Shown here one piece after another: positions 1 through 6,051 of a stretch of DNA of 10,978 bases. This DNA is from Chitinophaga pinensis (GTDB lineage Bacteria; Bacteroidota; Bacteroidia; UKL13-3): contig CALPIR020000068.1 of assembly GCA_943323675.2 (NCBI GenBank), forward strand, positions 1-10,978, given 5' to 3'. The notes beneath the pieces are model-generated. The model was not told where the DNA came from. It did no database searches and was given only the letters and a program-made list of their open reading frames with translations. The stretch's first letter is position 1, and every line of letters begins with the position of its first letter. Made by a program: the position numbers and the translations under genes.

Positions 1-1104
1 TAATTGGCCATCCTCGCAAACAATAACGTATTCATTTTCTTTTGGTGTATATCCGAAATCTCCTACCTGCAGTGTATTAATATTAAATTTATTGATGGGG
101 ATAACCTGAACAGGATTAATTAATACGCTACCTTTATCGAATACTAATTGACCATTAATGTAGGTTTGTTTCACTTTAAAATCAATCAAATCATCAACCA
201 ATATAAAATCTGCTGGCGCGTTGGTTTGAAGTAAACCAACAGGGAGTTTATAATGTTTAATAGGATTAATGCAAGCGGCTTGCAATACGTCATACAAGTT
301 ATAACCTGCATTAATTGCTCTAGCGCAAAGTGTATTAATATGCCCTAACAAAAGTGAGTCAGGGTGTTTGTCATCACTGCAAAACATTATTTGTGTGGGA
401 TGCGAATTTAGCGCAGGGATCAAGGCATCAAAATTACGTGCGGCACTTCCTTCTCTAATTAAAACCTTCATACCCAGGTTGAGTTTCTCTAAAGCCTCAT
501 CTAGTGTAAAACATTCGTGATCGGAAGAAATTCCAGCAGCAATATATTTTCGCAATTGTTCTCCACTTAATCCTGGGGCATGTCCATCAACAGGTTTATC
601 TGCTTTATGTGCAACCCTAATTTTTTGATGCACCAATTCATCATCAAAGATAACCCCGGGGTAATTCATCATTTCAGCTAAATACAACACCTCATCGCGT
701 TGCATTAATTTTTCAATATCGGCTACCGTAATTTCATCTCCAGCTGTTTCAAAAATAGTTGCAGGCACACAACTTGGGGCTCCAAAAAAAAATTTAAATG
801 GTGTTTGTTTACCATTTTCTATCATGTACTCAACGCCTTTTACTCCAAGCACATTTGCAATTTCGTGTGGGTCGCTAACTGTTGCTACAGTTCCATGCAT
901 TACAGCCATTCGAGCAAATTCAGACGGCACCAAAAGTGAACTTTCGATATGTACGTGAGCATCAATAAAACCTGGCAACAAAAAACCTGTTACGATTTCT
1001 GTTATAGGTGTAATTGATTTTATGAAACCCTGCTCAATAGTTACCTCTGCAGCATAAATTTCACGGTTTACAATATCAACTAGGTTAGCTTTTAGTATAG
1101 TCAT
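1..1104 (-). CDS. ade: Adenine deaminase, C-terminus cut off by window edge
   Basis: Predicted adenine deaminase, a cytosolic metal enzyme converting adenine to hypoxanthine plus ammonia in purine salvage. 368 codons are visible, open to base 1; family members are usually about 540-600 residues, so roughly the last third lies outside. Amidohydrolase-type landmarks are visible: GFIDAHVHIESS with metal-binding H50 and H52, VSDPHEIANV (79-85 region), LAEMMNYPGV around residue 145, DGHAPGLSG with H175, GISSDHE (191-197) and CSDDKHPDS (242-250). The order matches the Ade family rather than dihydroorotases or ureases. The ATG at 1104 lies 2 bases after the cdd stop, with AAGGA ending 5 bases before it. 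That purine-rich site is unusual here and supports both the start and co-translation with cdd. The family assignment is firm; the substrate is inferred from the family. Confidence 0.93.
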   Translation of the reverse strand, partial: MTILKANLVDIVNREIYAAEVTIEQGFIKSITPITEIVTGFLLPGFIDAHVHIESSLLVPSEFARMAVMHGTVATVSDPHEIANVLGVKGVEYMIENGKQTPFKFFFGAPSCVPATIFETAGDEITVADIEKLMQRDEVLYLAEMMNYPGVIFDDELVHQKIRVAHKADKPVDGHAPGLSGEQLRKYIAAGISSDHECFTLDEALEKLNLGMKVLIREGSAARNFDALIPALNSHPTQIMFCSDDKHPDSLLLGHINTLCARAINAGYNLYDVLQAACINPIKHYKLPVGLLQTNAPADFILVDDLIDFKVKQTYINGQLVFDKGSVLINPVQVIPINKFNINTLQVGDFGYTPKENEYVIVCEDGQL

Positions 1105-1106
1105 GA

Positions 1107-1595
1107 TTATCCTTTTAACTCATCAGTCCAAAACATAAAAGGCATAAAGTTTTTCAAGCCTTCAGCGATATAAATATCGCCAGTTTCGCCTTGTAAAATA
1201 ATACGCATTGGCTGCTTAAATCTCATTTCATATTCGCTCATACTTTGCAAACATGCACCACAACTCATAATCGGTTCAATAACTTTAAACTTATCGGCTT
1301 TAACCGTAATTGCCATTGTTTTTACAGCCTCATTAGGATAATTAGCTCCTGCACTAAATATTGCTACTCGTTCGGCACACAAACCACTCGGGAAAGCAAT
1401 GTTTTCTTGATTACTGCCCTTCACAACTACACCATTGTTTAACTGTAAGGCACATCCCACATGAAAATTTGAATATGGCGCATAGGAAGTATCAACAGCT
1501 TTCTTGGCTTCTTCCAACAACATCCGATCTGTTTCATTAAGTTGGTTAATATCTGTATAGCATTTTAAAATAGATTCACGCTTTATTTCGGTCAT
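1107..1595 (-). CDS. cdd: Cytidine deaminase
   Basis: Predicted zinc-dependent cytidine/deoxycytidine deaminase (to uridine/deoxyuridine), cytosolic pyrimidine salvage, 162 residues. Visible signatures are YAPYSNFHVGCAL (38-50), the substrate-binding stretch around N66 and A68, the catalytic CAE motif (zinc ligand C73, proton-shuttle E75), and the CGAC motif supplying zinc ligands C112 and C115. The CAE/CxxC arrangement fits the small homotetrameric Cdd class with three cysteine ligands. The length is somewhat above the usual 130-140 because of an N-terminal extension of about 25 residues. It is the first gene of a cdd-ade unit, with only 2 bases to ade. A promoter-like element lies 33 bases upstream of its start. 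No key residue is missing. Confidence 0.96.
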   Translation of the reverse strand: MTEIKRESILKCYTDINQLNETDRMLLEEAKKAVDTSYAPYSNFHVGCALQLNNGVVVKGSNQENIAFPSGLCAERVAIFSAGANYPNEAVKTMAITVKADKFKVIEPIMSCGACLQSMSEYEMRFKQPMRIILQGETGDIYIAEGLKNFMPFMFWTDELKG

Positions 1596-1611
1596 AGTTA
1601 TTGAAGTTTAG

Positions 1612-1643
1612 TTGAAAAATTATAAAGTAAATGTATAGCTTCG
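1612..1643 (+). promoter_or_regulatory. Candidate promoter for the saccharopine dehydrogenase gene
   Basis: TTG at 1612-1614 is followed after 21 bases by TAGCTTCG (1636-1643), 7 of 8 matches to TAnnTTTG. The ATG at 1669 is 25 bases further on. The -7 box directly abuts the oppositely oriented -7 box of the cdd promoter (1628-1635). This is a pattern match only. Confidence 0.35.
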
Positions 1644-1658
1644 TACTCTTAAATACAA
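1628..1658 (-). promoter_or_regulatory. Candidate Bacteroidota-type promoter for cdd-ade
   Basis: Read on the minus strand, TTG (1658-1656) is followed after 20 bases by TACATTTA (1635-1628). This matches 7 of 8 positions of the Bacteroidota -7 consensus TAnnTTTG at the expected spacing. The cdd start is 33 bases downstream. It is a pattern match in AT-rich DNA and has not been shown to be active. Confidence 0.4.
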
Positions 1659-1668
1659 TCGTTTTTTT

Positions 1669-2997
1669 ATGAAAAACATTCTTGTAATTGGTGCTGGTCT
1701 TTCATCATCATACTTAATAAAATATTTATTAGAGCAAGCTAACATATATAATTGGCAAATTACTTTGGTTGACAGTAATCTAGAGGCTGCACAATCAAAA
1801 ATTGCCAATCATCCAAAAGCAAAAGCGCTTTTACTTAATGCAAATAATAACGCGGAGGTGGAGCAATTAGTTTCTGCAAACGATTTAATTATATCATTAC
1901 TACCTGCAGCAATGCATATAAACGTAGCGCGTATTTGTGTTAATTTAAAGAAGCATTTAATTACAGCCAGTTATGTAAGCACAGAAATGCAAAGCTTACA
2001 CAGCGAGGCGGTGGAAAGTGATGTTATATTGCTTAATGAGTGCGGTTTGGATCCTGGTATAGATCATTTATCTGCCATGAAATTAATTGACGGTATTAAA
2101 GCAAAAGGTGGTAGCATTGATGTGTTTAAATCGTTTTGTGGCGGATTAGTTGCCCCTGAATTTGATGATAATCCTTGGAATTACAAGTTTACTTGGAACC
2201 CAAGAAATGTTGTTGTTGCTGGACAAAGTACAGCACAATATTTAGAACATGATGAGATTAAATTTATTCCTCCACAACGTATTTTCACCCAAACAGAAGT
2301 AGTAAATATTGAAGACCACGGTGAATTTGAAAGTTATGCAAACCGTGATTCTCTTGGATACATCAAACCATATGGAATTGAAGAATCTCATACCGTTTTA
2401 CGTGGTACGCTTAGAAAAAAAGGATACGTAAAAGCTTGGAATAACTTAGTTAAACTTGGCTTAACAGATGATAGCTTTGTTGTGCATAATACGCAAGAAT
2501 TAACCTACAGAGAGTTGTTAAGTGCATTTACTCCCGGCAATGACTTATCTAAGTTAGAAGAACGTGTTTGTTCGTTTTTAAACCTTAACTCCGAGCATGA
2601 GGATTACAAAAAGCTTGTTTGGTTAGGTTTATTTAATGATATAAAAATTAATATACCTGATGCCTCTCCTGCATTTATACTACAACAGTTGCTACAACAA
2701 AAGTGGAAGCTGCAAAAAGGAGAATTAGATATGGTAGTGATGTACCATGAAATTGAAGCCTCATACCCTGATAAAAAAGAAAAAATAAGCAGTGCTTTAA
2801 TAGTAAAAGGAGAAAACGAAATACTAACAGCTATGTCAAAAACGGTAGGGCTACCTATGGCCATAGCGGCTAAACACATCATGTTGGGCGATGTAAAATT
2901 GCGCGGTGTAGTAATACCAACCATGCCAGAATTGTACGACCCAATTTTAAGCGAATTAGCCGAGTACGGTATTTCTTTTGAGGAGAAGATTTATTAG
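1669..2997 (+). CDS. Saccharopine dehydrogenase family protein (glutamate-forming type)
   Basis: 442-residue cytosolic oxidoreductase of the saccharopine dehydrogenase/reductase (LYS9-like) family, which interconverts saccharopine with glutamate plus alpha-aminoadipate semialdehyde using NAD(P). An N-terminal Rossmann fold is seen in VIGAGLSSSYL (6-16) with an acidic residue, D35, ending the second strand. Further conserved blocks are SLLPAAMH (76-83), NECGLDPGIDH (123-133), FCGGLVAPE (156-164) followed by the YKFTWNPR stretch (172-179), and LRGTLRKKGY (244-253). These match the C-terminal half of eukaryotic AASS and fungal Lys9. The length is typical of the free-standing enzyme. The ATG follows a T-run with no Shine-Dalgarno site. 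It is monocistronic and divergent from cdd. With no lysine genes nearby, a role in lysine breakdown rather than synthesis is only an inference, and the cofactor cannot be read from the sequence. Confidence 0.88.
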   Translation: MKNILVIGAGLSSSYLIKYLLEQANIYNWQITLVDSNLEAAQSKIANHPKAKALLLNANNNAEVEQLVSANDLIISLLPAAMHINVARICVNLKKHLITASYVSTEMQSLHSEAVESDVILLNECGLDPGIDHLSAMKLIDGIKAKGGSIDVFKSFCGGLVAPEFDDNPWNYKFTWNPRNVVVAGQSTAQYLEHDEIKFIPPQRIFTQTEVVNIEDHGEFESYANRDSLGYIKPYGIEESHTVLRGTLRKKGYVKAWNNLVKLGLTDDSFVVHNTQELTYRELLSAFTPGNDLSKLEERVCSFLNLNSEHEDYKKLVWLGLFNDIKINIPDASPAFILQQLLQQKWKLQKGELDMVVMYHEIEASYPDKKEKISSALIVKGENEILTAMSKTVGLPMAIAAKHIMLGDVKLRGVVIPTMPELYDPILSELAEYGISFEEKIY

Positions 2998-3027
2998 TCG
3001 ACTTGTTATTGGTTACTTGTTCATTCA

Positions 3028-3049
3028 CTTCTAAGCTAAAGCTTCGAAG
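3028..3049. repeat. 22-bp inverted repeat after the saccharopine dehydrogenase gene
   Basis: The arms are CTTC-t-AAGCT and AGCTT-c-GAAG around a 2-base centre, matching at 9 of 10 positions. It lies 31 bases past the stop codon. There is no clean T-run after it, so it is at best a weak terminator; it may also be incidental. Confidence 0.4.
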
Positions 3050-3087
3050 TTTGAAAGGTTGATTGATTATTGGTTGAATGATTAAAG

Positions 3088-3130
3088 CCTATTCGAGTAA
3101 CCCGAGCACTCGGATTGTATCGAGAATAGG
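3088..3130. repeat. Nested inverted repeat, possible interspersed palindromic element
   Basis: The outer arms CCTATTC (3088-3094) and GAATAGG (3124-3130) pair perfectly. Between them lies a second, GC-rich palindrome, CCGAG and CTCGG, separated by CA. The inner flanks carry TTCGAGTAA on the left and TTGTATCGAGAA on the right. That layout resembles short intergenic palindromes I recall from flavobacterial genomes, but this is a memory-based resemblance. It sits in the 209-bp gap between the converging ends of the dehydrogenase and methyltransferase genes, where a two-way terminator would fit. No other gene-like signal is seen in that gap. Confidence 0.5.
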
Positions 3131-3206
3131 AGTCATTAATAAGTATTATTTTTAGCGTATTTAAGTTTGTCGTTTGAACTCTTCTGTGCACTTCTGTAAG
3201 CCCCTA

Positions 3207-3929
3207 TCACAACTGAAATTGTTTCCCTATGTAAAATGCTTGTGCAATTTTCTTATAGGCCAGTGTAGGTTCACCATTGGATTCGTAAATAACAAAGCTA
3301 TTGTTTATGGTTTTCGTTTGGTATTTACACCATTGTTGAATCATCCGATTAGCAGGTTTGTTTGCTTTAGGATAAAGTTCAACTTGTTGTTTTAAAAACA
3401 AGCCTGATTGTTTGGCATAGTCACTAAAAATATGAGCCTCATGAGTTGGTAATATCAACCAAAAACTGCCAGTATTATTTAGTAACTTTATAACATTATT
3501 GGCCAGCTCATTCAATGTCAAATCTGCATCATGCCTAGCTATACTTCTCTGTTTATCATTTATGCTAAAGTTACTATCCTTTATATAATATGGCGGATTA
3601 CAAATCACAACATCATATAACTTTTGACAATTTAATGCAAAGTTTTGTAGAGATTGATGATGTGCATATAAACGATTACTCCAATTACTCGATTTAAAAT
3701 TAAAGTGAGCTTCGGCAGCTGCTTGAGTATCAATTTCTACTGCATCAATAATTGCATCGCTTCTTTGTGCACTCATCAATGCAAGTATACCAGTACCAGT
3801 GCCAATGTCTAAAATTTGATGCGCTTTTTCTACTTCAGCTAGACAACCTAACAACACGCTATCAGTGCCAATTTTCATGGCACTATGTTGTTGCTTTACC
3901 TTAAACTGTTTAAATACAAATTCACTCAT
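3207..3929 (-). CDS. trmN6: tRNA1(Val) (adenine37-N6)-methyltransferase
   Basis: Predicted S-adenosylmethionine-dependent enzyme of the YfiC/TrmN6 family, which methylates N6 of adenine 37 beside the anticodon of tRNA1(Val). 240 residues, close to the roughly 245 of the E. coli protein. The N-terminus carries the family block FKQFKVKQQHSAMKIGTDSVLLG (6-28). SAM-binding motif I is DIGTGTG (41-47), E65 in AVEID probably binds the ribose, and the catalytic NPPY motif is at 111-114, as expected for N6-adenine methylation. The NPPY plus the N-terminal block separates it from RsmD, found elsewhere in this window. It is a single gene converging on the upstream dehydrogenase gene, with its own candidate promoter. 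The family is clear; the exact tRNA target is inferred. Confidence 0.88.
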   Translation of the reverse strand: MSEFVFKQFKVKQQHSAMKIGTDSVLLGCLAEVEKAHQILDIGTGTGILALMSAQRSDAIIDAVEIDTQAAAEAHFNFKSSNWSNRLYAHHQSLQNFALNCQKLYDVVICNPPYYIKDSNFSINDKQRSIARHDADLTLNELANNVIKLLNNTGSFWLILPTHEAHIFSDYAKQSGLFLKQQVELYPKANKPANRMIQQWCKYQTKTINNSFVIYESNGEPTLAYKKIAQAFYIGKQFQL

Positions 3930-3964
3930 GAGTAGGCAATAATCGCTAATAGTTGGCTTTAGGC

Positions 3965-3996
3965 AAAAGATATTTGAGTTGGTGGATTAACCACAA
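3965..3996 (-). promoter_or_regulatory. Candidate promoter for trmN6
   Basis: On the minus strand, TTG (3996-3994) is followed after 21 bases by TATCTTTT (3972-3965), 7 of 8 matches to TAnnTTTG. The start codon is 35 bases downstream. The rest of the 238-bp gap up to mtgA (3930-4167) is AT-rich. It holds a small dyad GTGG-ATTAA-CCAC (3982-3994) overlapping the -33 side, and no convincing promoter for mtgA. Confidence 0.35.
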
Positions 3997-4167
3997 TGAA
4001 CACAAAGGTAACACAACAGACAAAGCGTTAATCAAATTCTGTTCAAATTTGAGTTTTCTTTATGCTATTTACATTTACTTACTACCCTTTAAAATAAACT
4101 ACATCCCGTTGGTTGAATAATTATAAAAGTAGTATGATGTGAATTCAATACTTCTTATCATTGCAAG

Positions 4168-4920
4168 ATGGTTAAAAAATCTGGTGGATTTAATCTTAGT
4201 AAAGCGCTCAAAAAAATAGGAATGATCCTGTTTAGTTTGTTTGTTATTGGATTTCAGTTTGCCATGTTATTAATCATACTTTATCGCGTGGTTCCTGTTC
4301 CGTTGACTCCTTTACACGTGCAACGAGTGATTGAGCAAATAGCCAATGATAAGCCCATTAAACTTACAAAAAGCTGGAAAAGCATCGATTACGTTACAGA
4401 TAAGTTTTGTTACGCAGTATTAACCAGTGAGGATATTAAGTTTATTAGTCATTATGGGTTTGATTTTGAACAAATTTATAAGTCGGTAAAAACAGGAATG
4501 AAAACTGGGAAAAAAATGCGTGGTGCAAGCACCATTACCCAGCAAACATCCAAAAATCTGTTTTTTACGCCCAAACGCAGCTGGATTAGAAAACTACCAG
4601 AGATTGGTATTACTGTTTGCTTAGAATTGCTCTGGACCAAGAAGCGCATTTTAGAGGTATACATTAACATCATAGAGATGGGTGATGGAATATATGGAGT
4701 TGAGGCTGCTGCCCAGCATTACTTTAATAAAAATGCTCAAACCTTAAGTAAACGCGAATGTGCATTGATAGCAGCATGTTTGCCAAACCCACGTAAATTC
4801 AAGGCCAATAAACCTAGCCAATACATTAACAGAAAAGCTGCTGTTGTGCAACGTTACATGTATAAAATTGGCAAGTTACCATGGAGAGTAGAGGGTGAAA
4901 AGAAGAAAAAGAAGGGGTAA
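4168..4920 (+). CDS. mtgA: Monofunctional biosynthetic peptidoglycan transglycosylase (GT51)
   Basis: Inner-membrane glycosyltransferase that polymerises lipid II into glycan strands, without a transpeptidase domain. 250 residues, the normal MtgA size. There is a short basic cytoplasmic head, a membrane anchor at about 17-40, then the GT51 domain. Family motifs appear in order: SEDIKFISHYGFD (87-99) with presumed catalytic E88, RGASTITQQTSKN (118-130), RKLPEIGITVCLELLWTKK (141-159) with the second conserved glutamate E153, then ILEVYIN (161-167) and YGVEAAA (176-182). The protein stops soon after the domain with a lysine-rich tail (245-249), so it is not a truncated class A PBP. It stands alone between trmN6 (divergent) and the repeat-rich region. 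The start is the only ATG that leaves the anchor with a basic leader. Confidence 0.94.
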   Translation: MVKKSGGFNLSKALKKIGMILFSLFVIGFQFAMLLIILYRVVPVPLTPLHVQRVIEQIANDKPIKLTKSWKSIDYVTDKFCYAVLTSEDIKFISHYGFDFEQIYKSVKTGMKTGKKMRGASTITQQTSKNLFFTPKRSWIRKLPEIGITVCLELLWTKKRILEVYINIIEMGDGIYGVEAAAQHYFNKNAQTLSKRECALIAACLPNPRKFKANKPSQYINRKAAVVQRYMYKIGKLPWRVEGEKKKKKG

Positions 4921-4933
4921 TTTGCAATTATTC

Positions 4934-5133
4934 TTGTGGCTCCAACCCAAACGAAACTTAAGAACCTGCGATACTTTTCGACTCATATTTACTTAAGGTT
5001 TTATTCCTTGGGGCTGCACCCCAAATCGCTTAACTTTTTAACTCGTAGTTGTTATTATTTTTTGGCCTCGTTGATTGCTACGCAGTTGTCTTGAAACAAA
5101 CTTCTCCATTTATTAATTGGGGTTGCACCCCAA
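4934..5133. repeat. Three related GGGG/CCCC hairpin modules
   Basis: Two near-identical hairpins read TTGGGG-YTGCA-CCCCAA at 5008-5024 and 5117-5133. A degenerate third copy (TTGTGGCTCCAACCCAA) is at 4934-4950. Each is followed by an AAA(n)CG-type stretch, then, at a variable distance, a (G)CGATACTTTT-like sequence: at 4968-4977 after copy 1, a diverged form after copy 2, and 5138-5148 after copy 3. The copies are 74 and 109 bases apart, so this is not a simple tandem array. They look like decayed copies of one module lying immediately 3' of mtgA. Confidence 0.7.
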
Positions 5134-5162
5134 ACCCGCGATACTTTTTGTCTTGAAACAAA
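5086..5162. repeat. 15-bp exact direct repeat
   Basis: TTGTCTTGAAACAAA occurs at 5086-5100 and again at 5148-5162, 62 bases apart. The second copy is the loop and inner stem of the 12-bp-arm hairpin at 5140-5169. The first is a shortened version lacking the outer stem. This suggests partial duplication of the element. Confidence 0.75.
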
Positions 5163-5169
5163 AAGTATC
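5140..5169. repeat. Perfect 12-bp inverted repeat (hairpin)
   Basis: The arms GATACTTTTTGT (5140-5151) and ACAAAAAGTATC (5158-5169) are exact reverse complements around the 6-base loop CTTGAA. It is followed by CCAAAAAATTCAAGGC, which leads into the larger palindrome at 5182-5314. From memory, similar ACTTTTTGT...ACAAAAAGT hairpins followed by a TCAAGGC-type stretch recur in intergenic DNA of many Bacteroidota. That recurrence could not be checked here. Confidence 0.75.
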
Positions 5170-5181
5170 CAAAAAATTCAA

Positions 5182-5314
5182 GGCTTATGATGCTTTTACT
5201 ACAATCTACTGTGTGCGTTTTTCCGCGCAATCCAAGCCACTGCGTTTCTGGATTGCTTAATATGGCCATTGCACAAACGCCCTCATTGATTGTTTCGTAA
5301 AATCATCATAGGCC
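5182..5314. repeat. 133-bp nested imperfect palindrome
   Basis: The outer arms are GGCTTATGATGCTTTTAC plus tACAATC (5182-5206) and GATTGT plus ttcGTAAAATCATCATAGGCC (5288-5314). They pair over most of their length with small bulges. Inside, GCGTTT (5215-5220) can pair with AAACGC (5275-5280). Innermost is the hairpin GCAATCCA (5227-5234) with TGGATTGC (5249-5256). Three nested pairing layers make chance unlikely. No transposase or target-site duplication was seen, so it may be a miniature mobile element, a REP-like repeat or an RNA structure. A 63-codon minus-strand reading frame crossing it is judged spurious. Confidence 0.65.
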
Positions 5315-5410
5315 GTATAGAGTCCTTCAGACATGGTTTATCATTCTAACATTTGAATGCATTCTCTCTATATTTCATAGACAGAAAAAAGCAATATTTA
5401 AAAGCAAAAA

Positions 5411-5488
5411 GTACCCGATGGAAGCGCTGTGCCGAAATAACTTCGGCACTGTCATGCAAAGCCTTTGCGTGGACATGACTGAGGGGTA
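5411..5488. other. Candidate multi-branched structured element
   Basis: The closing stem TACCC (5412-5416) with GGGTA (5484-5488) encloses two hairpins. Hairpin 1 is a perfect 8-bp stem, GTGCCGAA (5429-5436) with TTCGGCAC (5442-5449), loop ATAAC. Hairpin 2 is GTCAT+GCAAA (5451-5460) with TTTGC (5464-5468) and, after a GTGGAC bulge, ATGAC (5475-5479). The junction reads CGATGGAAGCG. It lies between converging gene ends and carries no T-run, so a simple terminator is unlikely. A structured RNA or an interspersed repeat is possible, and the transcribed strand is unknown. The flanking DNA from 5315 to 5410 and from 5489 to 5556 shows nothing else recognisable. Confidence 0.5.
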
Positions 5489-5556
5489 TTTATTGAGTAA
5501 ACTTATGGATCTATATTAGAAAACTAAAACACTTTATAATTATATCCTGAATCAAA

Positions 5557-5991
5557 CTACACCACAACCATTGTGCTGCTAGATTTAGCAACATCGGTGC
5601 GTTTGCCATTTTCGTCAACAGTCCAAATTTCAGCCTCACAAAAATGCATGCGGCTACCTGCCTTTATAACCCATCCTTTAGCATAAAGCTTAGAGCCAAT
5701 TCCTGGATTTAGATAACTAATTCGCAAATCAGCAGTTACTACACCCTGCCCTCTTTTAGCCAAGGTAAAAGCTGCAAATCCACTTACCACATCGGCAAAT
5801 GTTGCAGTTACTCCTCCATGCACGTAACCCATTTGTTGATGATGATACCCTTGTAAATCAATGGTAGCCTCTATTTCTCCAGCATCAATAAAGTGAATAT
5901 GAATACCTATGTGTTTAGAAAAGTGGTTACCCCCTATTTTCTCTTTTACCATTTCCACAAAATCAGGTTCTGCAGGCTTAAACTTCATCAT
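5557..5991 (-). CDS. PaaI-type hotdog-fold thioesterase
   Basis: 144-residue hotdog-fold protein of the PaaI/YbgC-like acyl-CoA thioesterase superfamily, predicted to hydrolyse acyl- or aryl-CoA thioesters in the cytosol. The diagnostic part is GYVHGGVTATFADVVSGFAA (55-74), with the HGG motif at 58-60 starting the long central helix and D67 in the position of the usual acidic catalytic residue. The strand TADLRISYLNPG (86-97) and the C-terminal sheet follow. The frame is open up to an ATG at 6051, but that would add a 20-residue non-conserved stretch overlapping the divergent gene. The MM pair at 5991/5988 follows a good promoter and gives the usual length of about 140. It stands alone, and its substrate cannot be deduced. 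Confidence 0.85.
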   Translation of the reverse strand: MMKFKPAEPDFVEMVKEKIGGNHFSKHIGIHIHFIDAGEIEATIDLQGYHHQQMGYVHGGVTATFADVVSGFAAFTLAKRGQGVVTADLRISYLNPGIGSKLYAKGWVIKAGSRMHFCEAEIWTVDENGKRTDVAKSSSTMVVV

Positions 5992-6020
5992 ATAATAATT
6001 TTTATTACTTTTACGCCCTG

Positions 6021-6051
6021 CGAAAGTAAACAAGCATACATGCAAAGCCAA
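6021..6051 (-). promoter_or_regulatory. Candidate promoter for the thioesterase gene
   Basis: On the minus strand, TTG (6051-6049) is followed after 20 bases by TACTTTCG (6028-6021), 7 of 8 matches to the TAnnTTTG consensus. The start codon at 5991 is 29 bases downstream. The -33 box falls inside the first codons of the divergent gene at 6040. Within the same 48-bp gap, TACTTTTA at 6006-6013 on the plus strand could be the -7 box for the divergent unit, but no TTG is found at the right distance. Confidence 0.5.

Noticed and set aside
2604..2924. 106-codon antisense frame inside the saccharopine dehydrogenase gene
   Set aside because: It is a shadow of a well-supported gene, with low-complexity Ser/Phe/Ile composition and no known motif.
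3181..3197. Short direct repeat CTTCTGT at 10-base spacing near the trmN6 end
   Set aside because: Only 7 bases, two copies, in ordinary intergenic DNA; easily expected by chance.
4156..4163. TATCATTG just before mtgA as a -7 promoter box; the same octamer precedes the lipoprotein start at 9880
   Set aside because: It lies only 4 bases before the mtgA ATG and similarly close to the other start, leaving almost no room for a transcript leader, and no TTG is found at the right distance.
5078..5269. 63-codon minus-strand reading frame in the repeat region
   Set aside because: It runs through the hairpins and palindrome, so its sequence is dictated by the repeats; it has no recognisable domain and no promoter or start signal.
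4921..5556. CRISPR array or IS remnant in the repeat-rich gap
   Set aside because: Repeat spacing is irregular (74, 109 and 62 bases), copies are degenerate, and no cas gene, transposase fragment or target-site duplication is visible.
5893..6039. In-frame N-terminal extension of the DUF3822-like gene
   Set aside because: It would overlap the thioesterase coding sequence on the other strand and run through the shared promoter gap; the residues look like antisense translation.
5992..6051. Longer thioesterase start at 6051
   Set aside because: It adds 20 non-conserved residues, overlaps the divergent gene and includes its own best promoter within the coding sequence.
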